64,000 bases of DNA from Geodermatophilus tzadiensis (GCF_003002915.1 NZ_PVTG01000018.1:58268-122267), one strand, 5' to 3'; counted from the first letter of the stretch, positions 37,863-48,461 are shown. Numbers and translations: made by a program. The notes: generated from the sequence alone by a model not told the origin.

Positions 37863-40262
37863 GTGCCCGAGCAGGCCGGGACCACCACCGCGCCCAGGAG
37901 CGCCGACGGCGTCACCCGTACGCGGTCCCCGCAGACCCTCTCCCGGGGCCGGGCGGTGTTCACGCTGCCCCGGGGCCGGGCGGTGCTCACCCTGCCCCGG
38001 GGCCGGGCGATGCCCCCGGAGCAGTGGGCGACCCACCACGCCTTCGTCCTCCGCACCCTCGCCGTCCTCGTCGCGGCGGTGCCGGTCTACGCCCTGCTGC
38101 GCGGCCACGGGCCCGGAGCGGCCGCGCTGGCCACCGCTCCCCTGCTGGCGCTGACCCTCCTCGCGCGGTCGACGCTGCTGCGGCGCAGCACCCGTGCCGC
38201 GGCGGCGGCGCTCGCCCTCATGGCGGTCGCGGCGGTGGGCGTGCAGTTGTCGGGTGGGCGGACCGAGGCGCACTTCCTGTTCTTCGCACTGCTCCCGCTG
38301 GCCGCGCTCTACGCCGCCCGGGCGCCGTTCCTGGTCGCCGTCGGCTTCGTCGCGGTGCACCACTTCGTGCTGGGCAGCCTGCTGCCGCACGCGGTGTACG
38401 AGCACCACGTCGCGCCCCTGCCGATGGCCACGCTGCACGCGGCGTTCGTGCTGCTGGAGAGCTGGGCCTGCCTGGTCGCCTGGCACCGCTTCGACGACCG
38501 GCGGGAGCGGGTCGAACAGCTGGTGGCCGAGCGCACCGCCGAGCTCTGTGCCCAGCGCGACGAGCTGGCCCGGCTGGCCGCCGTCGTCCAGTGCACCGAC
38601 GACGCCGTCGCCACGCTCAGCCCCGACGGGCTGATCACCAGCTGGAACCCCGGCGCCGAGCGGCTCTACGGGTGGTCGGCCGGCGAGGTCGTGGGCCGGC
38701 ACATGTCGGTGCTGACCGCCGAGGAGGAGTCCCCCGCCGACCTCGGCGCGCTGTCGGACAGCACCGCACCGGTGGAACGCCGGCACCGCCGGCGCGACGG
38801 CTCGGAGTTCGACGCGCTGGTCACCTTCTCGACCATCCACGACGAGGACGGCGCCCTCACCGGCGTCGCCGGGATCGCCCGCGACATCACCGGGCGCAAG
38901 CGGGCCGAGGCCGAGGCCCGCGCGGCCGCCCGGCAGCTGGAGGAGCAGGCCGGCGAGCTGGCCCGCCTCGCCCTGCACGACCCGCTCACCGGCCTGGCCA
39001 ACCGGACGCTCCTGGCCGACCGGCTCGAGCACGCCCTCGCCGACCGCCGCGCCCGCCGGCACGCCGTCCTGCTGGTCGACCTCGACGACTTCAAGGCGGT
39101 CAACGACGAGTGCGGGCACGAGGCCGGCGACGCCGTGCTCACCGCGGTCGCCCGGCGGCTGGAGTCGGTGGTGCGCCCGGCCGACACCGTGGCCCGGCTC
39201 GGCGGCGACGAGTTCGTCGTCCTCATGGAGGACGTCGAGGGCCGGCGCGACGTCGTCGCCGTCGCCGAGCGGCTGCTCGGCGCGCTGCGCGAGCCGGTGG
39301 CCTTCGGCGACGAGCGGTTCACCGTGGGCGGCAGCGTCGGCGTCGCGCTCACCGGCGCCGGTGACCGCCGCGGCATGGACGACCTGCTGCGCGACGCCGA
39401 CCTGGCGATGTACGTGGCCAAGTCCGGCGGCAAGAACCGCGTCCGGGTCTTCGAGCGCGGCATGCGCGAGGAGGTCACCGCCCAGGACGAGCTGGTGCGC
39501 GACCTGCGCGCCGCCGTTCCCAACGGCGAGCTGCGCCTCCTCTACCAGCCCCAGGTGGACCTGCGGACCGGCGCGGTGACCGGCGTCGAGGCCCTGGCGC
39601 GGTGGCAGTCGCCCAGCCGCGGGCTGGTCGAGCCGGCCGGCTTCATCCCGGTCGCGGAGACCTCCGGTGTCGTCGACGCCATCGACGACTGGGTGATCGG
39701 CGAGGCCTGCCGGCAGCTGCGCGCCTGGGACGACGCCGGCCTGCCCGCACTGGGCGTGGCGGTCAACGTCTCCGCGCGGCGGCTGGGCACCGGCGACCTC
39801 GCGGTCACCCTCGCCGCGGCCGCCCGGGACGCCGGCGTCGCCCCCGCCCGGCTGGAGATCGAGGTGCCCGAGGCGGTGGCCGCCGGACCCGACGCCGCGG
39901 CCGGCATCCGCGAGGTGCGGGCGCTGGGCGTGCGGGTGGCCATCGACGACTTCGGCACCGGGTCCTCCTCGCTGTCCCGGCTGCAGGACCTGCCGCTGGA
40001 CCGGCTGAAGATCGACACCACGTCGGTGGCGCTGCTGGCCGCCGACGCCGCCGCCGGGTCGCTCGCCGACGCGGTCATCGCGCTGGGCAACAGCCTGGGC
40101 CTGCAGGTGGTCGCCGAGGGCGTCGAGCAGCCCGGCCAGCTCGCCGCGCTCCGGGCGCTGGGCTGCGACACCGCGCAGGGCCACCTGTTCGGCTCCCCGG
40201 TGCCGGCCGACGCCGTCGAGACGCTGCTGCGCGACGGCCGCGTGCTCCCCGCCGTGGCGTGA
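37863..40262 (+). CDS. Membrane-anchored PAS-GGDEF-EAL cyclic-di-GMP protein
   Basis: A 799-residue signalling protein. Residues about 58-205 form five to six TM helices of a MASE-like sensor, PAS follows at 235-345, GGDEF at 368-535 with intact GGDEF (447-451), and EAL from about 545 with intact EAL (576-578) and DDFGTG. Both the cyclase and phosphodiesterase active sites look complete, so it may do either or switch. The GTG start at 37863 follows AGGGAGGA; an in-frame GTG at 37812 lacks a ribosome site. The first 50 residues contain a repeated RGRAVLTLP unit before the membrane domain. Confidence 0.92.
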   Translation: MPEQAGTTTAPRSADGVTRTRSPQTLSRGRAVFTLPRGRAVLTLPRGRAMPPEQWATHHAFVLRTLAVLVAAVPVYALLRGHGPGAAALATAPLLALTLLARSTLLRRSTRAAAAALALMAVAAVGVQLSGGRTEAHFLFFALLPLAALYAARAPFLVAVGFVAVHHFVLGSLLPHAVYEHHVAPLPMATLHAAFVLLESWACLVAWHRFDDRRERVEQLVAERTAELCAQRDELARLAAVVQCTDDAVATLSPDGLITSWNPGAERLYGWSAGEVVGRHMSVLTAEEESPADLGALSDSTAPVERRHRRRDGSEFDALVTFSTIHDEDGALTGVAGIARDITGRKRAEAEARAAARQLEEQAGELARLALHDPLTGLANRTLLADRLEHALADRRARRHAVLLVDLDDFKAVNDECGHEAGDAVLTAVARRLESVVRPADTVARLGGDEFVVLMEDVEGRRDVVAVAERLLGALREPVAFGDERFTVGGSVGVALTGAGDRRGMDDLLRDADLAMYVAKSGGKNRVRVFERGMREEVTAQDELVRDLRAAVPNGELRLLYQPQVDLRTGAVTGVEALARWQSPSRGLVEPAGFIPVAETSGVVDAIDDWVIGEACRQLRAWDDAGLPALGVAVNVSARRLGTGDLAVTLAAAARDAGVAPARLEIEVPEAVAAGPDAAAGIREVRALGVRVAIDDFGTGSSSLSRLQDLPLDRLKIDTTSVALLAADAAAGSLADAVIALGNSLGLQVVAEGVEQPGQLAALRALGCDTAQGHLFGSPVPADAVETLLRDGRVLPAVA
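37942..38012. repeat. 27-bp tandem repeat in the GGDEF-EAL gene
   Basis: Two full copies and a 17-base partial third of CCCGGGGCCGGGCGGTG followed by TTCACGCTGC or TCACCCTGC variants. It encodes repeated SRGRAVFTL / PRGRAVLTL units in the cytoplasmic N-terminus. In-frame, so length variation would be tolerated. Confidence 0.88.
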
Positions 40263-40272
40263 GCCGACCACC

Positions 40273-41106
40273 TCAGCGCAGCAGCAGTCGCTCCAGGCGC
40301 CGGGCGCCGAGCGCCAGCCCGGCGACCCCCATGACCAGCAGGTAGGCGGCCGAGCCCAGCAGCGCCCAGCGGACGTCGCCGGTGACGACGCCGCGCACGA
40401 GCTCGATGCCGTGGTAGAGCGGCGTGCACTCGACGAGGAGCTGCAGCGGCCGCGGGTAGGCCGACAGCGGGTAGAAGGTCGTGGAGAACAGGAACAGCGG
40501 CAGGACGGCGACCTGCACGAACTCGAAGTCCTGCCAGCCGCGCAGGAAGGTGCTCGCCGCCAGGCCCACCGCGGCGAAGGCGAACCCGATGAGCACGGCG
40601 GCCGGCAGCGCCAGCACCGCCCACCAGGAGCCGACCAGGCCGAGCACCAGCATGACCAGCAGGAAGGCCGCGGAGTACACCGCGCCCCGCAGCAGCGCCC
40701 ACACCGTCTCCCCGACCGCGGCGTCGGCGGCCGACACCGGGGTGGCCAGCACCGCGTCGTAGAGCTTGGCGTACCTCAGCTTGAAGTAGAGGTTGAAGAC
40801 GGCGTCGTAGACCGCACCGTTCATGGCGGCCGAGGCCAGCAGGGCCGGGGCCACGAACTCCTGGTAGCTCAGCGCCGTGCCGCCGTCGGTGACCACCTCG
40901 CCCACCAGCCCGCCGATGCCCACGCCGATCGACAGCAGGTAGAAGAACGGCTCGGAGAAGCCCGAGACGTAGACCACCCAGTTGCGGCGGGCCACCAGCA
41001 GGTTGCGGTGCACCAGGGAGCCCGCGCGCCGGGGCGAGAGCGGGAACAGCGGCACGACCCGCAGCACCAGCGACACCGACGGGCCGGCCGGCCGGGGGAC
41101 GCTCAC
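40273..41106 (-). CDS. ABC-2 type transporter permease (second of a pair)
   Basis: A 277-residue ABC-2 permease with about six TM helices. Characteristic are the cytoplasmic N-terminal helix RRNWVVYVSGFSEPFFYLLSIG, the loop LYDAVLATPVSAADAAVGE and LFSTTFYPLSAYP before the last helices. The GTG start at 41106 overlaps the stop of the preceding permease gene. Together with that permease and the ATPase at 41878 it forms a NodIJ/drug- or polysaccharide-type exporter. The substrate is unknown. Confidence 0.9.
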   Translation of the reverse strand: MSVPRPAGPSVSLVLRVVPLFPLSPRRAGSLVHRNLLVARRNWVVYVSGFSEPFFYLLSIGVGIGGLVGEVVTDGGTALSYQEFVAPALLASAAMNGAVYDAVFNLYFKLRYAKLYDAVLATPVSAADAAVGETVWALLRGAVYSAAFLLVMLVLGLVGSWWAVLALPAAVLIGFAFAAVGLAASTFLRGWQDFEFVQVAVLPLFLFSTTFYPLSAYPRPLQLLVECTPLYHGIELVRGVVTGDVRWALLGSAAYLLVMGVAGLALGARRLERLLLR

Positions 41107-41876
41107 CGCACCAGCCGCCGGGTCAGCGCGCGGGCGGCCAGGACGGCGCCGGCCGCGGTCCACAGCAGCAGGTAGCCGACGTGCAGCAGCGCCGGCCCGG
41201 CCGAGACGGTGCCCAGGGCCAGGTCGCGGGCGAGGGTGACGCCGTGCCACAGCGGGGTGGCGCGGGCGATCCCCTGCAGCACGGCGGGCAGCTGCTCGAC
41301 CGGGAAGAAGGTGCCGCTGAACAGGAACATGGGCACCAGCAGGAACCGCTGCAGCGCGGCGAAGGCGGCGTCCTCCTCCAGCCGGGCGGCCAGCGCGGTG
41401 ACCGGCGCCGCGAAGGCCAGCCCCGTGAGCAGCGCGACCGGCACGGTGAGCACCACGAGCGGACTGCGCGCGGCGCCGAAGGCCAGCAGCACCAGCAGGA
41501 AGGCCGCCGCGGAGCTGGTCACCCGGAAGGCGACGTAGAGCAGGTGCCCGGCCACCAGGTCGACCGGGCGCGCCGGGGTGGCCAGCAGCGCCTCGTAGGT
41601 GCGGTCCCACTTGATCGCCCCGAGCACCGGGTAGCTCGACTCCCCGGTGGCGGTCTGCATGGCCGCGGCCACCAGCAGGCCGGGCGCGAGGAAGGCCAGG
41701 TACCCCACCCCGCCGGGCACCCCGGGGCCGCGGTCGACCAGCGAGCCGAGGACCAGGCCCATCGCGGCGAGGAAGAGCACCGGCTCCAGCACGCTGCCGA
41801 TCGCGCTGCTGCGCCAGTAGTGGCGGTGCGCGGTCAGCCGCTGCAGGAACAGCGACCAGGCGGCCGGACCGGGCAC
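41103..41876 (-). CDS. ABC-2 type transporter permease (first of a pair)
   Basis: A 257-residue ABC-2 permease related to the following gene: HYWRSSAIGSVLEPVLFLAAMG, TYEALLATPARPVDLVAGH and MFLFSGTFFPVEQLP are the matching blocks. The two permeases probably form a heterodimer. The ATG start at 41876 is one base after the stop of the ATPase gene. Confidence 0.9.
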   Translation of the reverse strand: MPGPAAWSLFLQRLTAHRHYWRSSAIGSVLEPVLFLAAMGLVLGSLVDRGPGVPGGVGYLAFLAPGLLVAAAMQTATGESSYPVLGAIKWDRTYEALLATPARPVDLVAGHLLYVAFRVTSSAAAFLLVLLAFGAARSPLVVLTVPVALLTGLAFAAPVTALAARLEEDAAFAALQRFLLVPMFLFSGTFFPVEQLPAVLQGIARATPLWHGVTLARDLALGTVSAGPALLHVGYLLLWTAAGAVLAARALTRRLVR

Positions 41877-41877
41877 G

Positions 41878-42840
41878 TCAGTCGACCAGCGTGCGGCCGG
41901 TGAGCCGGAGGAAGACGTCCTCCAGCGAGCTGCGCCGCACCAGCGACGACACCGGCTGCAGACCCTGGGCGAGGACGGCGGACAGCGCCGCGTCGCCGTC
42001 GCCGGTGTAGAGCAGCAGCCGGTCGGGCAGCACCTCGACCCGCTCGGCGAGGCCGCGGGCGGCCAGCGGGGCGAGCGCGTCGGCGTGCGCGGCCGGCCCG
42101 GGTCCGCCCTCGGTGAGCGGGAAGCGCAGCTCGCACACCTCGCGGGTGGACCAGGCGGCGATCAGCTCGGCCGGCGACCCCTGCGCGGCGATCCGCCCCT
42201 TGTCCATGACGACGAGCCGGTCGCACAGCTGCTCGGCCTCGTCCATGTAGTGGGTGGTGAGCACCAGGGTCACGCCGCGCTGCTTGAGCCGGTAGAGCCG
42301 CTCCCAGAGCACGTGCCGGGCCTGCGGGTCCAGGCCGGTGGTGGGCTCGTCGAGCAGGACGACGTCGGGGTCGTTGACCAGCGCCCGGGCGATGGTGACC
42401 CGCCGCTTCATCCCGCCCGACAGCGGCTCGACCCGGTCACCGGCCCGGTCGGTGAGCTGGACGAAGTCGAGCAGCTCGGCGGCCCGCGCCCGCACGGTCG
42501 CCCGGGGCAGGCCGAAGTAGCGGCCGTAGACCAGCAGGTTCTCCGCGACGGTGAGCTCGAGGTCGAGGTTGTCGGTCTGCGGGACGACCCCGAGCCGCGT
42601 GCGGATGGCCGGGCCGTCGACGGCGGGGTCCATGCCGAGGACCCGCAGCTCCCCCGCGGTCGGCGGTGAGACGGCGCCGATCATCCGCATCGTCGTGCTC
42701 TTGCCGGCCCCGTTGGGCCCGAGGAAGCCGAAGGCCTCCCCGGGCGCGATGTCGACGTCGATGCCGTCGACGGCGGTGTACCCGCCGAAGCGCTTCACCA
42801 GGCCCCGGGCCCGGACCAGCGACTCCACCATGTCCCCCAT
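41878..42840 (-). CDS. ABC transporter ATP-binding protein (NodI/DrrA-like)
   Basis: A 320-residue ABC ATPase: Walker A GPNGAGKSTTMRM, Q-loop PQTDNLD, signature LSGGMKRRVTIARAL, Walker B VVLLDEPTTGLDP, switch H in LTTHYMDEAEQL. The C-terminal 80 residues are a DrrA-type regulatory extension. ATG 42840 and in-frame ATG 42831 (better spaced to a GGGGGA) are both possible starts. It is the first gene of the three-gene exporter. Confidence 0.92.
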   Translation of the reverse strand: MGDMVESLVRARGLVKRFGGYTAVDGIDVDIAPGEAFGFLGPNGAGKSTTMRMIGAVSPPTAGELRVLGMDPAVDGPAIRTRLGVVPQTDNLDLELTVAENLLVYGRYFGLPRATVRARAAELLDFVQLTDRAGDRVEPLSGGMKRRVTIARALVNDPDVVLLDEPTTGLDPQARHVLWERLYRLKQRGVTLVLTTHYMDEAEQLCDRLVVMDKGRIAAQGSPAELIAAWSTREVCELRFPLTEGGPGPAAHADALAPLAARGLAERVEVLPDRLLLYTGDGDAALSAVLAQGLQPVSSLVRRSSLEDVFLRLTGRTLVD

Positions 42841-42874
42841 GCTGTCCCCGGCCCCGGGGGCCGGGTCGAGCGGA

Positions 42875-43288
42875 TTACGCCGCGAGGTCCGGGAAGAACA
42901 GCCCGATCTCGCGCGCGGCCGACTCGGCCGAGTCCGAGCCGTGCACGATGTTCGACTGCACCTCCAGGGCGAAGTCACCGCGGATGGTGCCGGGGGCGGC
43001 CTTCACCGGGTCGGTGGCACCGGCGAGCGCGCGGAACGCCTCCACCGCGCGGGGCCCCTCCACCACGAGGGCGAGCAGCGGGCCGCCGGTGATGAACTCG
43101 ACCAGCGAGCCGAAGAAGGGCTTCTCGCGGTGCTCGCCGTAGTGCTCCTCGGCGACCTCGCGGGTCAGGGTGCGCAGCTCGGCGGCGACCAGGCGCAGGC
43201 CCTTGGCCTCCAGCCGCGAGACGACCTCGCCGACGAGGCCGCGGGCGACGCCGTCGGGCTTGACGAGGACCAGGGTGCGATCAGTCAC
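42875..43288 (-). CDS. ndk: Nucleoside diphosphate kinase
   Basis: A 137-residue Ndk that balances nucleoside triphosphates. [14 protein letters not shown] is at the N-terminus and the phosphorylated histidine is in NIVHGSDS. The GTG at 43288 gives the usual length; the longer frame upstream has no similarity. It is divergent from the HTH/Clp-N pair, with 73 bp between the starts, where two palindromes lie. Confidence 0.97.
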   Translation of the reverse strand: MTDRTLVLVKPDGVARGLVGEVVSRLEAKGLRLVAAELRTLTREVAEEHYGEHREKPFFGSLVEFITGGPLLALVVEGPRAVEAFRALAGATDPVKAAPGTIRGDFALEVQSNIVHGSDSAESAAREIGLFFPDLAA

Positions 43289-43315
43289 GGGGCGGCAGCC
43301 TACGGGACGGCGCGC

Positions 43316-43361
43316 GTCAACCTGGGTTGACACACGAGTGGGCGTCAACCACAGTTGACGC
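43316..43361. promoter_or_regulatory. Two palindromic operators and a -35 box before the HTH/Clp-N pair
   Basis: GTCAACCTGGGTTGAC (43316-43331) is a perfect 16-bp palindrome. GCGTCAAC-CACA-GTTGACGC (43342-43361) is a second one, ending directly before the ATG at 43362. Both share the half-site GTCAAC, 26 bp apart centre to centre. TTGACA at 43327-43332 fits a -35 box, with a weak -10 (CACAGT) 17 bp downstream, so the mRNA would be leaderless or nearly so. The divergent ndk promoter could also be affected. Confidence 0.7.
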
Positions 43362-43583
43362 ATGGCCTCTCCCACCGACGTCACCACCGCCGCCGCGGCC
43401 GACGACCCGGACACCGGCCTGCGGGCCGTCCGGGCGCTGCGCGAGCTGGCCGAGCGCCTGGAGGTGCTGCAGGTCGGCAACGCGCGGGCGCGGGGCTGGT
43501 CGTGGCAGCAGATCGCCGAGGCGCTCGGGGTGTCCCGGCAGGCCGTCCACAAGAAGCACGCCCGGAGCAGGAAGGACGTCTGA
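43362..43583 (+). CDS. Small helix-turn-helix protein
   Basis: A 73-residue protein with a C-terminal [31 protein letters not shown]. The N-terminal half is a helix with [19 protein letters not shown]. It lies directly behind two palindromes, which it may bind itself. It is followed after one base by a Clp-N-domain gene; the two are a common actinobacterial pair. Its target genes beyond this operon are unknown. Confidence 0.85.
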   Translation: MASPTDVTTAAAADDPDTGLRAVRALRELAERLEVLQVGNARARGWSWQQIAEALGVSRQAVHKKHARSRKDV

Positions 43584-43584
43584 G

Positions 43585-44124
43585 GTGTTCGAACGCTTCA
43601 CCCGGGAGGCCCGCCAGGCGGTGGTCGCGGCACAGGAGGAGGCCCGCGACCTGCGCGCCGCGCGGATCGAGCCGGTACACCTGCTGCTCGCCCTCACCCG
43701 CGACCCCGGGCGCGGGGGCGCGGCGCTGCGGGCCGTCGGCGTCGACCACGCCGGTGCCCGCGAGGCGCTGACCCGCTCGGGCGGCCCGCTGGACGCCGAC
43801 GCCCTCGCCGCCGTCGGCATCGACCTGGACCGGGTGCGCGCGGCCGCGGAGTCCGCGTTCGGGCCCGGCGCGCTCGACCGGGGACCCGGCACGGGCGGGA
43901 GGCACCTCCCCCTCACCGACGGCGCGAGACAGGTGCTCGAGTCCACGCTGCGGCACGTCCTGGCCCTGCCGCGCCGGCACCGCGGCCGCCGGACCATCGA
44001 CACCGGGCACCTGGTCGTCGGCGTCCTCGCCGTGGCCGACCCGGTCGTCGGGCGGGTGCTGCGCCAGCTGGGCGCCGACGTCGCCCGGCTGCGGCAGGAG
44101 CTCGCCGCCCGCTCCGCCGCCTGA
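43585..44124 (+). CDS. Clp N-terminal-domain protein
   Basis: A 179-residue protein made only of two Clp-N repeats ([20 protein letters not shown] with EPVHLLLAL, then [14 protein letters not shown] with [11 protein letters not shown]). These are the substrate/adaptor-binding repeats of ClpC, but no AAA+ domain is present. The GTG at 43585, just after the stop of the HTH gene, is the start. It may act as an adaptor or decoy for Clp proteases or sense misfolding for the partner HTH protein. Confidence 0.87.
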   Translation: MFERFTREARQAVVAAQEEARDLRAARIEPVHLLLALTRDPGRGGAALRAVGVDHAGAREALTRSGGPLDADALAAVGIDLDRVRAAAESAFGPGALDRGPGTGGRHLPLTDGARQVLESTLRHVLALPRRHRGRRTIDTGHLVVGVLAVADPVVGRVLRQLGADVARLRQELAARSAA

Positions 44125-44127
44125 GCG

Positions 44128-44499
44128 TCAGTCGCCGGCGGCGGGCTCCCGGAACGGCGAGCCGAGCAGGTCCTTGCGGATCTGCAGCAGGTACAGCCAG
44201 ATGAGCACGAAGACCCCGCCGACGAACCACATCGCCGCGTCGATGAGCCCGGTGAGCAGCAGCGGCACCTGCAGCGCGGTCGCGATCTCCAGCCCGCGCG
44301 GCCGCCGCTGGACGCCGCTGGCCAGCACGAGCACGAGGGCGAGCACCAGCAGGATCGTCAGCCGGACGCCGCCGAGGCCCGCCGGGGTCTGGGCGATGGC
44401 GCGCGGGACGAACAGCACCGCGATGCCCTCGAGCAGCAGCACGGCCGCGGCGGCTCCCCGCAGCGCCCGCGCGGCGCGGACCGGGTCGGGCGCGGTCAC
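44128..44499 (-). CDS. DUF4233 family membrane protein
   Basis: A 123-residue protein with four predicted TM helices ([64 protein letters not shown]). The family is found directly after folC in actinobacteria (Rv2446c). The GTG start at 44499 overlaps the folC stop. Function unknown. Confidence 0.88.
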   Translation of the reverse strand: MTAPDPVRAARALRGAAAAVLLLEGIAVLFVPRAIAQTPAGLGGVRLTILLVLALVLVLASGVQRRPRGLEIATALQVPLLLTGLIDAAMWFVGGVFVLIWLYLLQIRKDLLGSPFREPAAGD

Positions 44500-45836
44500 G
44501 GCCGACCGCCCAGCACGGTGCGGGCCTCGCCGGCGGTGACCACGCTGCCGGTGACCAGCACGCCCGAGCCGCCCAGGGCGTCGTCCGGCCCGGCCTCGGC
44601 CAGCTCGATCGCCTCGGTGAGTGCCTCGGGCAGCCGCGGCGAGACGCTGACCCGGTCGGCCCCGAACACGTCGACGGCGAGCGCGCCGAGCTCGTCGGCC
44701 GGCACCGCCCGCGGCGAGCCGTTCTGGGTGACCACCAGCTCGGCGCAGACGGTCTCCAGCTCGCGCAGCATCCCCTCGACGTCCTTGCCGTGCACCACGC
44801 CGACGACGCCGACCAGCCGGGTGAAGTCGAAGGACTCCCGGATCGCCGCCACGGTGGCCGCCATCCCGGCGGGGTTGTGCGCGGCGTCGACCAGCACCGT
44901 CGGGCTGGTGCGCACCCGCTCCAGCCGGCCCGGGGAGCGCACGGCGGCGAAGGCGGACCGCACGGTCTCGACGTCGACCGGTCCGGTGGCCGCGCCGGCG
45001 CCGAGGAACGCCTCGACGGCGGCCAGCGCGGTGGCCGCGTTCTGCGCCTGGTGCGCGCCGAACAGCGGCAGGTAGACGTCGGCGTACTCCCCGCCGAGGC
45101 CCTGCAGCCGCAGCTGCTGCCCGCCGACGGCGACCTTCCGGTCGAGCACGCCGAACTCGGTGCCCTCGCGGGCGACCACGGCCTCCACCTCGACCGCGCG
45201 GCGCACCAGCGCGTCGAGCGCCCCGGGCTGCTGGTGGGCGAGGACGGCGATCGCGTCGCGCTTGATGATCCCGGCCTTCTCCCCCGCGATCGTCGGGACG
45301 TCGGGGCCGAGGTACTCCGAGTGGTCCATGGCCACCGGCGTGACGACGGCGACCCGGGCGTCGACGACGTTGGTGGCGTCCCACGTGCCGCCCATGCCGA
45401 CCTCGATGACGGCGACGTCGACCGGCGCCTCGGCGAACAGCGCGTAGGCCAGGCCCACCGTGACCTCGAAGAAGCTCATCGGGTGCTCGCCGGCGGCGTC
45501 GACCATCCGCACGTAGGGCGCGATGTCGTCGTACGTCTCGACGAAGCGCTCGGCGCTGACCGGCTCGCCGTCGAGCACGATCCGCTCGCGCACCGACTGC
45601 AGGTGCGGGCTGGTGAAGCGGCCCACCCGCAGGCCGAAGCCGCGCAGCAGCTCGTCGACCATCCGCGCCGTCGTCGTCTTGCCGTTGGTGCCGGCGACCT
45701 GGACGACCGGGTAGGCGCGGTGCGGGTTGCCCAGCAGGTCGACCAGGGCGGCGATGCGCCCCAGCGAGGGCTCCAGCCGGGTCTCCGGCCAGCGGGCCAG
45801 CAGCTCCTGCTCGACGCGGGTCAGGTCGCTGCTCAT
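44496..45836 (-). CDS. folC: Folylpolyglutamate synthase / dihydrofolate synthase
   Basis: A 446-residue FolC, a Mur-ligase-type enzyme adding glutamate to folates. ATP loop [13 protein letters not shown] is at about residues 47-59, then [23 protein letters not shown] and [10 protein letters not shown]. The ATG at 45836 is the start best supported by the family; its AGG-rich sequence is unusually close. It is divergent from valS, with 42 bp between the starts. Confidence 0.95.
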   Translation of the reverse strand: MSSDLTRVEQELLARWPETRLEPSLGRIAALVDLLGNPHRAYPVVQVAGTNGKTTTARMVDELLRGFGLRVGRFTSPHLQSVRERIVLDGEPVSAERFVETYDDIAPYVRMVDAAGEHPMSFFEVTVGLAYALFAEAPVDVAVIEVGMGGTWDATNVVDARVAVVTPVAMDHSEYLGPDVPTIAGEKAGIIKRDAIAVLAHQQPGALDALVRRAVEVEAVVAREGTEFGVLDRKVAVGGQQLRLQGLGGEYADVYLPLFGAHQAQNAATALAAVEAFLGAGAATGPVDVETVRSAFAAVRSPGRLERVRTSPTVLVDAAHNPAGMAATVAAIRESFDFTRLVGVVGVVHGKDVEGMLRELETVCAELVVTQNGSPRAVPADELGALAVDVFGADRVSVSPRLPEALTEAIELAEAGPDDALGGSGVLVTGSVVTAGEARTVLGGRP

Positions 45837-45878
45837 CCTCCCCAGGATGCCAGCCGCCGCCTTCCTAGACTGGAGAGC

Positions 45879-48461
45879 ATGGTCACCGACACCCGCACCC
45901 CGGACACGCCTGGCCCGGGAGCCTCCGTCGGCGTACCCGAGAAGCCCACGCTCGACGGTCTGGAGGCCACCTGGGTCGCCCGCTGGGCCGAGCAGGACAC
46001 CTACGCCTTCGACCGCGCGGCGGCCCTGGCCGCGCCGCGGGAGCAGACGTACTCCATCGACACCCCGCCGCCGACGGCCAGCGGGTCGCTGCACGTGGGG
46101 CACGTGTTCAGCTACACCCACACCGACATCGTCGCCCGCTACCAGCGGATGCGGGGCAAGCACGTCTACTACCCGATGGGCTGGGACGACAACGGACTGC
46201 CCACCGAGCGGCGGGTGCAGAACTACTACGGCGTGCGCTGCGACCCGGCGCTGCCCTACGACCCCTCCTTCGAGCCGCCGGCCAAGCCGGGCAAGGAGCA
46301 GCTGCCGGTCTCGCGGCGGAACTTCGTCGAGCTCTGCATGCAGCTGACGGAGGAGGACGAGCGCGCCTACGAGCAGCTGTGGCGCCAGGTCGGCCTGTCG
46401 GTGGACTGGTCGAACGTCTACCGGACGATCTCCGAGACCTCCCGGGCCACCGCGCAGCGGATGTTCCTGCACAACCTGGCGCGCGGGGAGGCCTACGCCC
46501 AGGAGGCGCCGACCCTCTGGGACGTCACGTTCCGCACCGCCGTCGCGCAGGCCGAGCTCGAGGACCGGGAGCGTCCGGGCGCCTACCACCGGATCTCCTT
46601 CTCCGGCCCGGCCGGCCCGGTGTTCATCGAGACCACCCGGCCGGAGCTGCTCCCCGCCTGCGTCGCGCTGGTCGCCCACCCCGACGACGAGCGGTACCGG
46701 CCGCTGTTCGGGCAGACGGTGCGCACGCCGCTGTTCGACGTCGAGGTGCCGGTGGTCGCCCACCGGCTGGCCGAGCCGGACAAGGGCTCGGGCATCGCGA
46801 TGATCTGCACCTTCGGCGACCTCAACGACGTCACCTGGTGGCGGGAGCTGCAGCTGCCCACCCGCGCGGTGATCGGCTGGGACGGCCGCTTCGTCCCCGA
46901 CGCCCCCGACGGTGTGCCCGCCACCGTGTACGGCGAGCTGGCCGGGAAGACGGCGTTCAGCGCTCAGCAGCGCATCGTGGAGCTGCTGCGGGAGTCCGGC
47001 GACCTGCACGGCGAGCCGACGGCGATCACCCACCCGGTCAAGTTCTACGAGAAGGGCGAGCGGCCGCTGGAGATCGTCACCACGCGGCAGTGGTACATCC
47101 GCAACGGCGGGCGCTCCCCCGAGCTGCGCGACGCGCTGATCGCCCGCGGCCGGGAGATCCAGTGGGTGCCCGAGCACATGCGGTACCGCTACGAGAACTG
47201 GGTCGAGGGCCTCAACGGCGACTGGCTGATCAGCCGGCAGCGGTTCTTCGGCGTCCCGTTCCCGGTCTGGTACCGGCTCGACGCCACCGGTGAGCCCGTG
47301 TACGACGAGCCGATCCTGGCCCCGGAGGAGTCGCTGCCGGTGGACCCGGCCTCCGACGTGCCCCCGGGGTTCGAGGAGTCGCAGCGCGGCGTCCCCGGCG
47401 GCTTCGTGGCCGACCCCGACATCATGGACACCTGGGCGACGTCGTCACTGTCGCCGCAGGTGGCCTCGGGCTGGGACACCGACCCGGAGCTGTTCGCGCA
47501 CGTCTTCCCGATGGACCAGCGGCCGCAGGCGCACGACATCATCCGCACCTGGCTGTTCTCCACCGTCGTCCGCTCGCACTTCGAGCACGGCGCGGCGCCG
47601 TGGACGCACGCGACGATCTCCGGCTTCGTCGTCGACCCCGACCGCAAGAAGATGTCGAAGTCGAAGGGCAACGTCGTCACGCCGATCGACGTGCTCGAGC
47701 GCTACGGCACCGACGCCGTCCGGTGGCGCGCCGCCGGGGCCCGGCCGGGGGCGGACTCGCCGTTCGACGAGGCCCAGATGAAGGTCGGCCGGCGGCTGGC
47801 GATGAAGATCCTCAACGTCGGCAAGTTCGTGCTGGGCCTCGGGGTGACCGCGGGGCTGACCGGCGAGCAGGTGACCGAGCCCCTGGACCTGGGGGTGCTC
47901 GCGGCGCTGCGGTCGGTGGTCGAGGAGGCCACCGCCGCGATGGAGGCCTACAACTACACCCGCGCGCTCGAGGTGACCGAGGCGTTCTTCTGGTCGTTCT
48001 GCGACGACCACGTGGAGCTGGTGAAGTCGCGCGCCTACGGCACCGGCCCGGCGGCGGAGTCCGCCCAGGCCGCCCTCGCGTTGGCGCTGTCGGTGCAGCT
48101 GCGGCTGTTCGCCCCGGTGCTGCCCTTCGTCACCGAGGAGGTCTGGTCCTGGTGGCAGGGCGGCTCGGTGCACCGCGCGCCGTGGCCCGCGGCCGCCGAG
48201 CTGCCGGGCGGCGGGGACGCGGGGGTGCTGCCGGTGGTCGCGGCCGCGCTGGCCGGCGTCCGCAAGGCCAAGTCCGACGCGAAGGTGTCCATGCGGGCCG
48301 ACGTCGAGTCGGCGACGGTGACCGTGCCGGAGGCGCAGGTGCCGCTGGTGGAGGCCGCCCGGGGTGACCTGACCGACGCCGGGCGGATCGCCTCCCTGTC
48401 GGTGGTCGCCGGTGACGGCCCGCTCTCGGTGGACGTCGTCCTGGCCCCACCCGCCGACTGA
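45879..48461 (+). CDS. valS: Valyl-tRNA synthetase
   Basis: An 860-residue class I synthetase. The HIGH motif appears as [12 protein letters not shown] near residue 69 and the KMSKS loop as [10 protein letters not shown]. The editing domain and the anticodon-binding domain ([17 protein letters not shown]) are in place. The ATG at 45879 is chosen because the frame upstream lacks similarity. The last part with [14 protein letters not shown] is a degenerate C-terminal region; a full coiled-coil tail is missing, as in the actinobacterial short type. Confidence 0.96.
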   Translation: MVTDTRTPDTPGPGASVGVPEKPTLDGLEATWVARWAEQDTYAFDRAAALAAPREQTYSIDTPPPTASGSLHVGHVFSYTHTDIVARYQRMRGKHVYYPMGWDDNGLPTERRVQNYYGVRCDPALPYDPSFEPPAKPGKEQLPVSRRNFVELCMQLTEEDERAYEQLWRQVGLSVDWSNVYRTISETSRATAQRMFLHNLARGEAYAQEAPTLWDVTFRTAVAQAELEDRERPGAYHRISFSGPAGPVFIETTRPELLPACVALVAHPDDERYRPLFGQTVRTPLFDVEVPVVAHRLAEPDKGSGIAMICTFGDLNDVTWWRELQLPTRAVIGWDGRFVPDAPDGVPATVYGELAGKTAFSAQQRIVELLRESGDLHGEPTAITHPVKFYEKGERPLEIVTTRQWYIRNGGRSPELRDALIARGREIQWVPEHMRYRYENWVEGLNGDWLISRQRFFGVPFPVWYRLDATGEPVYDEPILAPEESLPVDPASDVPPGFEESQRGVPGGFVADPDIMDTWATSSLSPQVASGWDTDPELFAHVFPMDQRPQAHDIIRTWLFSTVVRSHFEHGAAPWTHATISGFVVDPDRKKMSKSKGNVVTPIDVLERYGTDAVRWRAAGARPGADSPFDEAQMKVGRRLAMKILNVGKFVLGLGVTAGLTGEQVTEPLDLGVLAALRSVVEEATAAMEAYNYTRALEVTEAFFWSFCDDHVELVKSRAYGTGPAAESAQAALALALSVQLRLFAPVLPFVTEEVWSWWQGGSVHRAPWPAAAELPGGGDAGVLPVVAAALAGVRKAKSDAKVSMRADVESATVTVPEAQVPLVEAARGDLTDAGRIASLSVVAGDGPLSVDVVLAPPAD

